Below, piece after piece: positions 1 to 7,876 of a DNA stretch of 64,000 bases. Source of the stretch: Desulfosporosinus fructosivorans (GTDB lineage: Bacteria; Bacillota; Desulfitobacteriia; Desulfitobacteriales; Desulfitobacteriaceae); NCBI RefSeq assembly GCF_004766045.1, contig NZ_SPQQ01000007.1:1-64000 (forward strand), read 5' to 3'. The position numbers were made by a program, and so were the translations under genes. Numbering within the stretch: position 1 is the first letter of the stretch; each line of letters opens with the position of its first letter. Under the pieces are notes generated by a model. It searched no databases. It was not told the origin of the DNA and worked only from the letters and a program-made list of their open reading frames with translations.

Positions 1-308
<308 letters not shown>

Positions 309-401
309 AAAGTTATTTCACTTCTCTATTGAAGAAGATGATTCGCTCATTGTTTTTTTGAAACTCCTTAGAGTTTCTCTCATTGGCTGTCCTTGTTGTT
401 T

Positions 402-415
402 AGTTTTCAAAGACC
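402..415 (-). promoter_or_regulatory. boxA-like antitermination element of the rRNA leader
   Basis: On the minus strand GGTCTTTGAAAACTA matches the TCTTTGAAAAC element that precedes most Firmicute 16S genes and resembles the Nus-factor boxA. It lies between promoter P2 and the 16S start. The assignment rests on sequence similarity and position. Confidence 0.5.
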
Positions 416-440
416 ATTGTTCCACTTGGGCCAGAGCAAC

Positions 441-469
441 ATCTTAGCATTTTCAACTTACGTTGTCAA
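441..469 (-). promoter_or_regulatory. rRNA promoter P2 (sigma-A)
   Basis: Minus strand: -35 TTGACA (464-469), 17-bp spacer, -10 TAAGAT (441-446). The -35 is consensus, the -10 matches 4 of 6. It sits about 130 bp before the 16S 5' end, the usual place for a P2 rRNA promoter. Confidence 0.65.
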
Positions 470-553
470 TACTAACTTACTCCGTTTCTTCCTTTTTTAT
501 GATCCCAATTGCAACACTCATTCGATCGTTATTATGTCGAACGAACAAATAGT

Positions 554-583
554 ACTATACCACGATTTAGCTCTTCTATTCAA
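554..583 (-). promoter_or_regulatory. rRNA promoter P1 (sigma-A)
   Basis: Minus strand: -35 TTGAAT (578-583), 18-bp spacer, -10 TATAGT (554-559). With P2 about 110 bp downstream this gives the tandem promoter arrangement typical of rRNA operons. Confidence 0.6.
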
Positions 584-852
584 GCACTATTATAAGTCAA
601 TATACTTGATTTAAGGTTTTAGGAGTAGTTTATCTCCATCATCCTTCGTTTACCCAATAAATACAATAATATTCACCTGAATAACGATCACCACTTCCCT
701 CCCATAACGATAACTGGGGAGTGCCAAGCTTAAGATGATGACCAGGGACTCAAGGTTTAGGGTTAAGTAGCACGGCCAAAGATTGGCAAGGCCTGTGATG
801 GTGATAAGGAATACTCCAGATAGTATACAGACCCAAGTTTATACTTTCAGGA
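584..852. other. Intergenic region between lysS and the rRNA promoters, no gene seen
   Basis: This AT-rich stretch upstream of rRNA promoter P1 has no convincing open reading frame, tRNA or repeat that I can recognise. Short dyads such as GGCC..GGCC near 773-803 are present but not convincing as a defined element. Confidence 0.5.
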
Positions 853-896
853 AGTAAACAAGAGCTGGTCACTCATGAGCCAGCTCTTGTTTACTC
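853..896 (-). terminator. Hairpin downstream of lysS
   Basis: A 16-bp perfect stem (AGTAAACAAGAGCTGG pairing with its complement at 880-895) begins about 17 bp after the lysS stop. The T-run after the stem is weak on the minus strand, so intrinsic termination is likely but not textbook. Confidence 0.6.
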
Positions 897-912
897 CATC
901 TTTTTTTCTATA

Positions 913-2409
913 TCACTCTTCTGCGCCTTCATCTTCGTCTTGAACTGTTTCATCTCTGGGGCGCATCGTCGGAAAAAGAATAACGTCCCGAATCGACGCA
1001 GAATCCGTTAAGAACATAACCAAACGATCGATCCCAATTCCAAGTCCTCCCGTAGGCGGTAACCCGTATTCTAAGGCCTGGACAAAGTCTTCATCCATCA
1101 AATGAGCCTCATCATCCCCTTTAGCGCGTTCAGAGGCCTGTGCTTCAAATCGTTGCCGTTGATCAATAGGATCGTTTAACTCCGAAAATGCATTGGCAAG
1201 CTCACGCCCAAATATAAAAGCTTCAAAGCGATCAGTATATTCTGGCTGATCAGCATTACGCTTAGCTAATGGAGAAATTTCTACGGGATGTCCAGTAATA
1301 AACGTAGGTTGTATCAAATTCGGTTCAACAAACTCTTCGAAAAACTCATTTATAATTTTTCCACGTGTTGCATCCGCTTCAACATGAAGGCCTTTCTCTT
1401 GAGCAGCTTGATACGCTTGCTCGTCTGTTTTGATACTCCGAAAGTCTACTCCTGAATACTCTAATATACCATCTAACATTGTAAGACGGCGCCAAGGAGT
1501 TTGAAAATGAAGGTTTTGTCCCTGATAATTTATCTCTAAGGTGCCGTGTACTTTATGTACTATATGGGCAATCATTTCTTCTGTTAATTCCATAATATCT
1601 TCGAAATTCGCGTAAGCTTGATAGAGCTCCATCATTGTAAACTCTGGATTATGCTTGATCGAGATTCCCTCATTTCGGAAAGTCCGACCAATTTCAAATA
1701 CCTTCTCAAAGCCGCCAACAATAAGACGTTTTAAGGGGAGCTCGAGGGCAATCCGCAGATAAAGATCGATATCAAGAGCGTTGTGATGGGTGCTGAACGG
1801 GCGTGCTGCCGCTCCCCCTGGAATTGTATGAAGTGTCGGTGTCTCCACTTCTAAAAATTCCCGTTCCTCTAGGAATTCTCTCATAACCCGTATGATTTTG
1901 CTCCGTGTTACAAACACTTGACGAACATCCGGATTCATGACCAAATCCAGATACCTTTGGCGATATCGGGTTTCTACATTCGTCAAACCATGGAACTTTT
2001 CAGGAAGCGGTCGCATCGCTTTAGAAAGTAATGTTAAATTTCGTGCATGAATGGATATTTCTCCTCTTTTTGTACGAAAAACTTTTCCTTCTACTCCAAC
2101 AATGTCGCCCACGTCAAATTTCGTAATTAAATCAAACATTGTCTGCCCTAATTCATCCATTCGGATATAAATCTGGATACGTCCACTGAAATCCTGAACA
2201 TGTGTAAAGATTACTTTTCCTTGATCACGCTTGCTCATGATCCGCCCTGCAACACTAACTTCCTGACCTTCTAACTCTTCGAAACGCTCCAAAATCTCAA
2301 GTGTTTTATGCGTGCGAACATAGCGATCAGCATAGGGTTCAACATTGGCTTGGCGTAACAACTCAAGCTTTTCTACCCGAATGCGCCAAAGATCGTTAGT
2401 ATTATCCAT
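913..2409 (-). CDS. lysS: Lysyl-tRNA synthetase, class II
   Basis: Charges tRNA-Lys with lysine in the cytoplasm. The protein is 498 aa, the usual size. An N-terminal OB-fold anticodon-binding domain (about residues 45-150) precedes the class II catalytic core: motif 2 region GRTFRNEGISIKHNPEF and C-terminal motif 3 GLGIGIDRLVM are both visible. The ATG at 2409 is chosen because TGGAGGAATTAAGA lies at the right distance upstream; the open frame begins 6 codons earlier but without a ribosome site. In B. subtilis lysS also sits just before an rRNA operon, after dusB. A strong hairpin follows the gene. Confidence 0.97.
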   Translation of the reverse strand: MDNTNDLWRIRVEKLELLRQANVEPYADRYVRTHKTLEILERFEELEGQEVSVAGRIMSKRDQGKVIFTHVQDFSGRIQIYIRMDELGQTMFDLITKFDVGDIVGVEGKVFRTKRGEISIHARNLTLLSKAMRPLPEKFHGLTNVETRYRQRYLDLVMNPDVRQVFVTRSKIIRVMREFLEEREFLEVETPTLHTIPGGAAARPFSTHHNALDIDLYLRIALELPLKRLIVGGFEKVFEIGRTFRNEGISIKHNPEFTMMELYQAYANFEDIMELTEEMIAHIVHKVHGTLEINYQGQNLHFQTPWRRLTMLDGILEYSGVDFRSIKTDEQAYQAAQEKGLHVEADATRGKIINEFFEEFVEPNLIQPTFITGHPVEISPLAKRNADQPEYTDRFEAFIFGRELANAFSELNDPIDQRQRFEAQASERAKGDDEAHLMDEDFVQALEYGLPPTGGLGIGIDRLVMFLTDSASIRDVILFPTMRPRDETVQDEDEGAEE

Positions 2410-2675
2410 TCTTAATTCCTCCATCATTTATTCTTATCTTATCAATTTTACCGAAATTATACACTACTAAACAAGAAGAGAGAATTGATCTAGGGAGTCT
2501 ACCTCCTCCGAAGCAGGGTACGGTACGATTCTACTTGAGAAGTGAGAGTCTCACAATTACATAAAAAACAAAGCGCAGCATCCTGTTTTCCAGAAATACT
2601 GCCCTTCGAACAATCTAATTTTCTTACCGTATTTCGTCTTATTACTTTATAAGCAGTCCTTCAGATCAACAGTCC

Positions 2676-3146
2676 TTACTTGATATTTAAAATCTGATAG
2701 TGCAATATACCTGCAGGAACATTAACCTCAACGATAGCTCCTTTGGGCTGTCCTAGAACCGCTCTTCCGACTGGCGATTCATTGGAAATTTTATTGGTGC
2801 CAGGATCGGCCTCTGCAGAACCAACTATGAAGTACTCTTCTTCATCCCCAAAGTCCAGGTCCTTCAGTCGAATTTTTGCGCCTAATGCCACGATATCTGT
2901 TCCTTCAACTTCATCAATAACTCGTGCATTCCTAAGCATTTTTTCAAGAGTTATAATTCGTCCTTCGATAAAGGCCTGATCGTTCTTGGCATCATCGTAC
3001 TCTGAGTTTTCACTAATATCTCCAAAGTCAATGGCCTGCTTAATGCGTCCGGCAACTTCCCGCCGCTTCACAGTTTTAGATAGTTCCAACTCTTCTTCAA
3101 GTTTTTTGAGACCTTCTAAAGTTAGAATGACTTCTTTTTCAGCCAT
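2676..3146 (-). CDS. greA: Transcription elongation factor GreA
   Basis: Binds the RNA polymerase secondary channel and stimulates cleavage of backtracked transcripts. It has 156 aa, standard for GreA. The N-terminal coiled-coil hairpin carries the conserved acidic tip region (GDISENSEYDDAKNDQ, about residues 42-57), and the C-terminal FKBP-like domain ends with VGRAVLGQPKGAIVEVNVP. The start has AAGGGAGCGAG upstream. A near-perfect sigma-A promoter lies about 330 bp before the start, so the mRNA should have a long leader that contains a tandem structured duplication (see separate entries). Confidence 0.97.
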   Translation of the reverse strand: MAEKEVILTLEGLKKLEEELELSKTVKRREVAGRIKQAIDFGDISENSEYDDAKNDQAFIEGRIITLEKMLRNARVIDEVEGTDIVALGAKIRLKDLDFGDEEEYFIVGSAEADPGTNKISNESPVGRAVLGQPKGAIVEVNVPAGILHYQILNIK

Positions 3147-3170
3147 ATTTTTCTCGCTCCCTTTTCTCGT

Positions 3171-3381
3171 ACTAGTCAGAAAGTATAAACTGACGTTTAC
3201 CTACCTTCTGAAACATAAGTGCAACTAAGACTACCGCCGTCGCCTGAAGGCCTGGTGTTAGCCAAGTTCTCTTAATACTAGTCAGAAGCATAAACTGACG
3301 TTTATATACTTTCTGGAAGCATAGGTGAAACTAGGACTACCGCCGTCGCTTGAAGGCTTGGTGTTATCCAAGTTTTCTTTA
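3171..3381 (-). repeat. Tandem duplication (~105 bp unit) in the greA leader
   Basis: Two direct copies start at ACTAGTCAGA (3171 and 3277), period 106 bp, roughly 80-85% identical by eye. In transcript orientation each unit holds a CTTGG..CCAAG/CCAGG stem, a GCCTTCAGGC-type stem and a long hairpin with loop GTCA between AAAC and GTTT. Differences between copies mostly keep the pairing (for example AAG/CTT to AGG wobble pairs), which suggests a selected structure. The word GTCGCCTGAAGGC also occurs near 55640, so the unit may belong to a dispersed repeat family. Confidence 0.8.
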
Positions 3382-3478
3382 GCCCGCATTGCTCGTTTTG
3401 TGATGCCACGCTACTCTAAAGCTGGTACTCCCTGTAATCTAGAAACTCCTTGAAAGATTCCCAATTACATTACTCGTT

Positions 3479-3507
3479 ATTATAAGGACCTTGCAAAATA
3501 TTGTCAA
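3479..3507 (-). promoter_or_regulatory. Consensus sigma-A promoter for greA
   Basis: Minus strand TTGACA (3502-3507), 17-bp spacer, TATAAT (3479-3484): all twelve positions are consensus. Expected start of transcription is near 3472, giving a leader of about 325 nt before greA. It lies downstream of the dusB stop codon. Confidence 0.85.
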
Positions 3508-3568
3508 GGATGCTGCCCTTCTTCTTTGACAAGGAATACTAGCATATTTTTTCTTTTTTCAACACAAA

Positions 3569-4534
3569 CTATTCAATACCTTCTAAGATTCGACTAAGAA
3601 CTGACCGCATTTCTTCCGCTGATTCCGAATGCATAATCTCATCGCGCAGTTGGGCTGCCTTCTTAACACCTTTTATATACCACACTGCGTGTTTCCGCAT
3701 TTCATTAAGACCGATTCGCTCACCCTTATAACGCAATATTCGATCGAAGTGCTGCAAAGCAACCTCCATGCGCTCTTCCATGGGTGGTGCTGACATTAAG
3801 ATTCCATATTTTAAGAAATGTTGTGTACGCGGAATGAGCCATGGGTTTCCGAGAGCACCGCGTCCAATCATAACTCCGTCACATCCCGTTTGTTCGATCA
3901 GCCTGCCAGCATCTTCTGGATTGAAAATATCCCCGTTCCCAATGACTGGAATACTTACTTCCTTTTTCACTCGACCAATCCATTCCCAATCGGCATGTCC
4001 TGAGTAAAATTGTTCACGGGTTCGCGCATGAACCGTAAGCATTTGAACACCTACTGACTCGAGACTTTTCGCTAGTTCAATGGCCACGATTTCATCGTCG
4101 TTCCATCCAAGACGAATTTTAACTGTAACGGGTACATTAACCGCTTTCACAACAGCTGAAGCGATAGCCTGAGCGCGAGAAAGATCCTTTAGCAGTGCCG
4201 ATCCTTCTCCATTCTTGACAATTTTCGGAGCAGGACATCCCATGTTGATATCAATGACATTGGCACTACAATCTATAGCTAGTTGAGCTGCACGAGCCAT
4301 TGTTTCGGGGTCTGAACCAAAAATTTGCACGATCCTCGGTTCCGCTTCCCCACGCAAATCCAACATATCCAAAGTTCTTGAGTTTTGATAAGTCAATGCC
4401 TTATCACTGATCATTTCAGTCCAAACATACTCTCCACCCACAGCACAGACCGTTTCTCGAAAAGCCTTATCCGTCACCCCAGCTAAAGGCGCTAAAAATA
4501 CCGGAACTCCAAGTTCATAGTGTCCTAACTTCAT
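3569..4534 (-). CDS. dusB: tRNA-dihydrouridine synthase
   Basis: FMN- and NADPH-dependent reduction of uridine to dihydrouridine in tRNA. 321 aa, typical TIM-barrel Dus. Seen: N-terminal LAPLAGVTDKAFR, the catalytic cysteine in INMGCPAPKIVKNGEGSALL (about residue 100), and the phosphate-binding GVMIGRGALGNPW. Start ATG has GAGGAATTAGAC upstream. It follows coaX with a 15-bp gap, so both are probably co-transcribed. B. subtilis has dusB (yacF) in the equivalent place before lysS. Confidence 0.95.
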   Translation of the reverse strand: MKLGHYELGVPVFLAPLAGVTDKAFRETVCAVGGEYVWTEMISDKALTYQNSRTLDMLDLRGEAEPRIVQIFGSDPETMARAAQLAIDCSANVIDINMGCPAPKIVKNGEGSALLKDLSRAQAIASAVVKAVNVPVTVKIRLGWNDDEIVAIELAKSLESVGVQMLTVHARTREQFYSGHADWEWIGRVKKEVSIPVIGNGDIFNPEDAGRLIEQTGCDGVMIGRGALGNPWLIPRTQHFLKYGILMSAPPMEERMEVALQHFDRILRYKGERIGLNEMRKHAVWYIKGVKKAAQLRDEIMHSESAEEMRSVLSRILEGIE

Positions 4535-4549
4535 GTCTAATTCCTCATA

Positions 4550-5320
4550 TTACAATTTTTGGTTACGTTCATAGATCAACAATAGTCCCTCAAGTGTTAA
4601 AAATGGATCTACTGTCTCAATCGTTTCCGATTCTTGAGAGATCAATTTAGCTAATCCACCCGTTGCAATCACTTTAGTTTCTGGTCCCAATTCTTCTTTC
4701 ATTCGTTTGACAATTCCGTCCACTTGACCCGTGAAACCATAATAGATCCCAGATTGCATGCCGGCTACCGTATTTTTTGCAATAACAGATGTTGGCTTCA
4801 CTACTTCAATACGAGGTAACTTTGACGCCCTCAGAAACAGCGCTTCTGTCGAAATTCCGATTCCCGGAGCAATAGCCCCGCCCAAGTATTCTCCGCGTTT
4901 CGATACCACGCAGAACGTTGTTGCCGTCCCAAAATCTACAATAATAAGCGGTCCTCCGTATTTAGCATAGGCCGCCACGGCATTCACAATGCGGTCAGCC
5001 CCAACCTCTCTAGGGTTGTCATATATAATAGGCATCCCTGTTTTTACGCCCGGGCCCACAACAAGAGGTTCTACTCCAAAGTACTTTCGGACAAGGGCTT
5101 CTAAAGTTGGCATCACCGGCGGAACTACTGAGGAAATAACAACTGCGCTGATTTCTTGAAACGTTAAACCGCTAAAATCGAATAAATTTTTAATAACGAC
5201 CGCATATTCATCCAATGTTCGAGATTTATCTGTGGATACCCTCCAATGGTGGGTCAGAACCCTCTGATCATATACCCCCAACACAATATTTGTATTCCCA
5301 ACATCAAATAAAAGAATCAT
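4550..5320 (-). CDS. coaX: Type III pantothenate kinase
   Basis: Phosphorylates pantothenate, first step of CoA synthesis; the type III enzyme is insensitive to CoA feedback. 256 aa. Seen: N-terminal nucleotide-binding FDVGNTN, GADRIVN, the DFGTATTF motif and GGAIAPGI, all diagnostic of the ASKHA-fold CoaX family. Ribosome site AAGGAGCG precedes the ATG. It sits in a cofactor block, two genes after birA and upstream of dusB; panC and panD (pantothenate synthesis) are 5 kb away in the same orientation. In B. subtilis coaX follows ftsH. Confidence 0.95.
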   Translation of the reverse strand: MILLFDVGNTNIVLGVYDQRVLTHHWRVSTDKSRTLDEYAVVIKNLFDFSGLTFQEISAVVISSVVPPVMPTLEALVRKYFGVEPLVVGPGVKTGMPIIYDNPREVGADRIVNAVAAYAKYGGPLIIVDFGTATTFCVVSKRGEYLGGAIAPGIGISTEALFLRASKLPRIEVVKPTSVIAKNTVAGMQSGIYYGFTGQVDGIVKRMKEELGPETKVIATGGLAKLISQESETIETVDPFLTLEGLLLIYERNQKL

Positions 5321-5353
5321 ACTAACGCTCCTTTTGACTAAGTGAGCTCCCTA

Positions 5354-5893
5354 TTAGGCGGCTTTACGCCGACGAACCACTTCCTGGCCGACCCAGACGG
5401 CAATTCCTGCCTTAATTAGATCCCCCAAGATAAAGGGAACGAAACCGATCATCATAACACCAGCGACACTTGTCGGACGGTGCAACACCCAGTTTAACAT
5501 TATATAAAGATAACTTAGCCCGAATAGGTACAAGGCGACAATTCCCGCCAATACGCCGAGAATTGCCCGCAGCAAGCTGCCTTCACCATACACCTTCCCC
5601 ACAACATACGCTGCAGCCACATTGCCCAAAAGGAAACCAAAGGTGGGCTTGAGGATGTAACCTATTCCTCCAAACGGAGCGGCTGAGAAGACGGGCAGTC
5701 CAAAGAGCCCTAATACCAGATACACCAACATGGCCATAGCTGCATACTCTGCGCCAAGAATAATGCCAGACATCAAGACAAAAACAGGCAACACACTAAA
5801 CGGAACCAAACCAGGTGACCAGTGAAGTAACATTCCTGCCAAACACATTAGGGCTGCAATTACGGACGTCATAGCTAATTTTTTAGTTTTCAT
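5354..5893 (-). CDS. bioY: Biotin transporter BioY (ECF substrate-binding S component)
   Basis: Membrane protein of 179 aa with about six hydrophobic helices; the segment GLPVFSAAPFGGIGYILKPTFGFLLG (split here by eye into its conserved glycine and proline pattern) is typical of BioY. It captures biotin and works with the shared ECF ATPase/T module, which is not in this window. ATG has AGAAGGGGGAC upstream. A BirA operator lies directly before it and after birA, so biotin-loaded BirA should repress this gene. Only 33 bp separate it from coaX. Confidence 0.93.
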   Translation of the reverse strand: MKTKKLAMTSVIAALMCLAGMLLHWSPGLVPFSVLPVFVLMSGIILGAEYAAMAMLVYLVLGLFGLPVFSAAPFGGIGYILKPTFGFLLGNVAAAYVVGKVYGEGSLLRAILGVLAGIVALYLFGLSYLYIMLNWVLHRPTSVAGVMMIGFVPFILGDLIKAGIAVWVGQEVVRRRKAA

Positions 5894-5909
5894 AATAAGT
5901 CCCCCTTCT

Positions 5910-5943
5910 ATTGTAAACCAGTAATATGTTCAAAGTTTACAAT
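5910..5943 (-). promoter_or_regulatory. BirA operator of bioY
   Basis: Inverted repeat ATTGTAAAC - 16 bp - GTTTACAAT, the classic Firmicute BirA-biotin operator (TTGTAAACC-N-GGTTTACAA type). It lies 17-50 bp upstream of the bioY start codon, between birA and bioY, where bound repressor would block a bioY promoter. Confidence 0.88.
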
Positions 5944-6022
5944 AGAACTTAGCAACTTACAATAACAGTCCTTCAAGTATACAAAAACCTTTTCATTTAT
6001 CGTTTAATCATTCAAAAGCTAC

Positions 6023-7003
6023 TTAAAAATACTTACCCGCTTTGGAACGTAGTTGTACTTCTCCTGCCGAAAAACTTTTTTCTCCATCGTTCGTTTCAAG
6101 AAGTAGGGCTCCATCGATGGTGATCCCCTTAAAGATACCCTGAATTACTTGTTCTCCTCGAAGAATTCTAACTTCCTCACCCAAACCAGTAGCTCTATCC
6201 GACCAATTCTCCCTTAACTCCTCGAAGGCCCTCTTTTCAAGGGATAGTACCTGTTTTTCTAAATGCTTCAAAATCCCAGCGGCCAAAATATTGAGATCTA
6301 CTTCATACCCTAGAATTTCAAAAAGAGTCGTTGCGTTTAATAAAGGACTTAATTGTTCACGAGAAAAATTTACATTTATCCCCATCCCTAAGATAATTGT
6401 TTGAACGGTATTCCATTCCCCTACCACTTCTCCGAGAATTCCGGCGATTTTCAAGCCATTGAAAACAAGGTCATTCGGCCACTTGATTCCAATACGAAGA
6501 GAAAAGAGTTCTTCCAATGCATCGACAATCGCGACACTTGCAGCGAGGGTCAATTTCGAGGCGTCCGCTAAGGACAGATTTGGGCATAGTACCACGGACA
6601 TCCAAAGTCCACCTCGAGGAGAATCCCACGGCCGCTGTAGCCGCCCTCGCCCTGAGCTCTGGAGCCTTGCTAAGACAACTTGACCATGAACGCTACCCTG
6701 CCTGGCAAGCTCTTTTGCTCGAACATTTGTTGATTTCAACTCATCCTCAAGGGTTATCTTGCTCCCCAACGAGGACGTGCTTAAAGCCCTCTTTAAAACC
6801 CACTCATTCAAGGCAAAAGGAGTTTTCAATAGGCAATATCCATTTTTAGACTGTCCCTCAATTTCAAATCCTTCTTCTTTCAAAACCTGAATCTGTTTCC
6901 AAATAGCTGCCCGAGTGACATTCAATTGTTGACTTATCCTTTCGCCAGACACATATTTTTCAGGGTGCTGGGCAAGAAAATCAAGGATTTGATGACGTAA
7001 CAT
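6023..7003 (-). CDS. birA: Biotin-protein ligase / biotin operon repressor BirA
   Basis: Attaches biotin to carboxylases and, as biotinyl-AMP-loaded dimer, represses biotin genes. 326 aa, the long bifunctional form: winged helix-turn-helix at residues 1-60 (GERISQQLNVTRAAIWKQIQ), then the ligase domain with GRGRLQRPW (biotin/ATP loop), KWPNDL, and a C-terminal SH3-like domain. ATG has AGAGGAATCTAA upstream. It begins directly after the nadC stop codon, so it is probably read with the NAD genes, while its own target bioY has a separate operator. Confidence 0.95.
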   Translation of the reverse strand: MLRHQILDFLAQHPEKYVSGERISQQLNVTRAAIWKQIQVLKEEGFEIEGQSKNGYCLLKTPFALNEWVLKRALSTSSLGSKITLEDELKSTNVRAKELARQGSVHGQVVLARLQSSGRGRLQRPWDSPRGGLWMSVVLCPNLSLADASKLTLAASVAIVDALEELFSLRIGIKWPNDLVFNGLKIAGILGEVVGEWNTVQTIILGMGINVNFSREQLSPLLNATTLFEILGYEVDLNILAAGILKHLEKQVLSLEKRAFEELRENWSDRATGLGEEVRILRGEQVIQGIFKGITIDGALLLETNDGEKSFSAGEVQLRSKAGKYF

Positions 7004-7876
7004 TTAGATTCCTCTTTCCCAATTCGCCCTTGTTGAAGCTTTAATGTCGCCGAGATCAAGACTAAAGTCTAGAGCTTGGACCGAATGGGTTAAAGCACCA
7101 ATCGAGATCAGGTCGACCCCCGTCTCAGCCACTTCACGGAGACGTTCTTCCCCCATCCCCCCCGAAGCTTCAACGATTGCTCGCTTATCAATGTAGAGTA
7201 CCGCTTCCCGCATTTCTTCTAAACCCATATTGTCGAGCATAATCACATCGACACCACAGCTTATTGCTTCCTTCACCTGGTCGATCGTCTCACACTCAAC
7301 TTCGATCTTAGTCATATGTCCTACTTGATCCTTGACCCGTAGCACAGCTTCCGTTAAACCACCCATGGCTGAAAGATGATTATCCTTTAACATTACTGCA
7401 TCATAAAGTCCAAATCGATGGTTCTTTCCACCACCGACTCTAACAGCATATTTCTGTAAAGTACGCCATCCAGGGAGGGTCTTTCGAGTATCTACAATGC
7501 TAACCGAGAGCCCTGCGACTTGATCGACCGCTCGTTTAGTGGCTGTGGCGATTCCTGATAGATGTTGTAAAAAGTTCAAAGCCGTCCGCTCCCCTTGCAA
7601 AATACTGCTTAAAGGACCGATTAGCTCGAGCACAACCCCTCCGACATTTACTTCATCCCCATCTTTGAGCAACCTGTGGACCTGAATCAGAGGATTCACT
7701 CTCTGAAAAACCTGCTCAACAAGCCACAAACCAGCGACCATCCCTTTTTGTTTGGCGTAAAGTTTTGCCACCCCTGTTAAGTCTATTGGCAAAATCCCGG
7801 AGCTGAGATCCCCTGTCCCGATATCTTCCTTCAGCCCTTGATCAATCATCTCCTGAAACTGGAATGTAGCGAACAT
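7004..7876 (-). CDS. nadC: Nicotinate-nucleotide pyrophosphorylase (carboxylating)
   Basis: Converts quinolinate and PRPP to nicotinate mononucleotide, the last step shared by de novo NAD synthesis. 290 aa. Seen: EDIGTGDLSS near the N-terminus, DTRKTLPGWR and the VGGGKNHR motif that binds quinolinate, and VMLKDNH. The start at 7876 is preferred over the longer frame because TAAGGAGGGA lies just upstream; it overlaps the end of nadB by 35 bp. Operon order nadA-nadB-nadC. Confidence 0.95.
   Translation of the reverse strand: MFATFQFQEMIDQGLKEDIGTGDLSSGILPIDLTGVAKLYAKQKGMVAGLWLVEQVFQRVNPLIQVHRLLKDGDEVNVGGVVLELIGPLSSILQGERTALNFLQHLSGIATATKRAVDQVAGLSVSIVDTRKTLPGWRTLQKYAVRVGGGKNHRFGLYDAVMLKDNHLSAMGGLTEAVLRVKDQVGHMTKIEVECETIDQVKEAISCGVDVIMLDNMGLEEMREAVLYIDKRAIVEASGGMGEERLREVAETGVDLISIGALTHSVQALDFSLDLGDIKASTRANWERGI

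Noticed and set aside
2428..2675. Possible T-box leader before lysS
   Set aside because: No T-box sequence (GGGTGGNACCGCG type) or specifier stem found; only a small GTGAGA/TCTCAC dyad.
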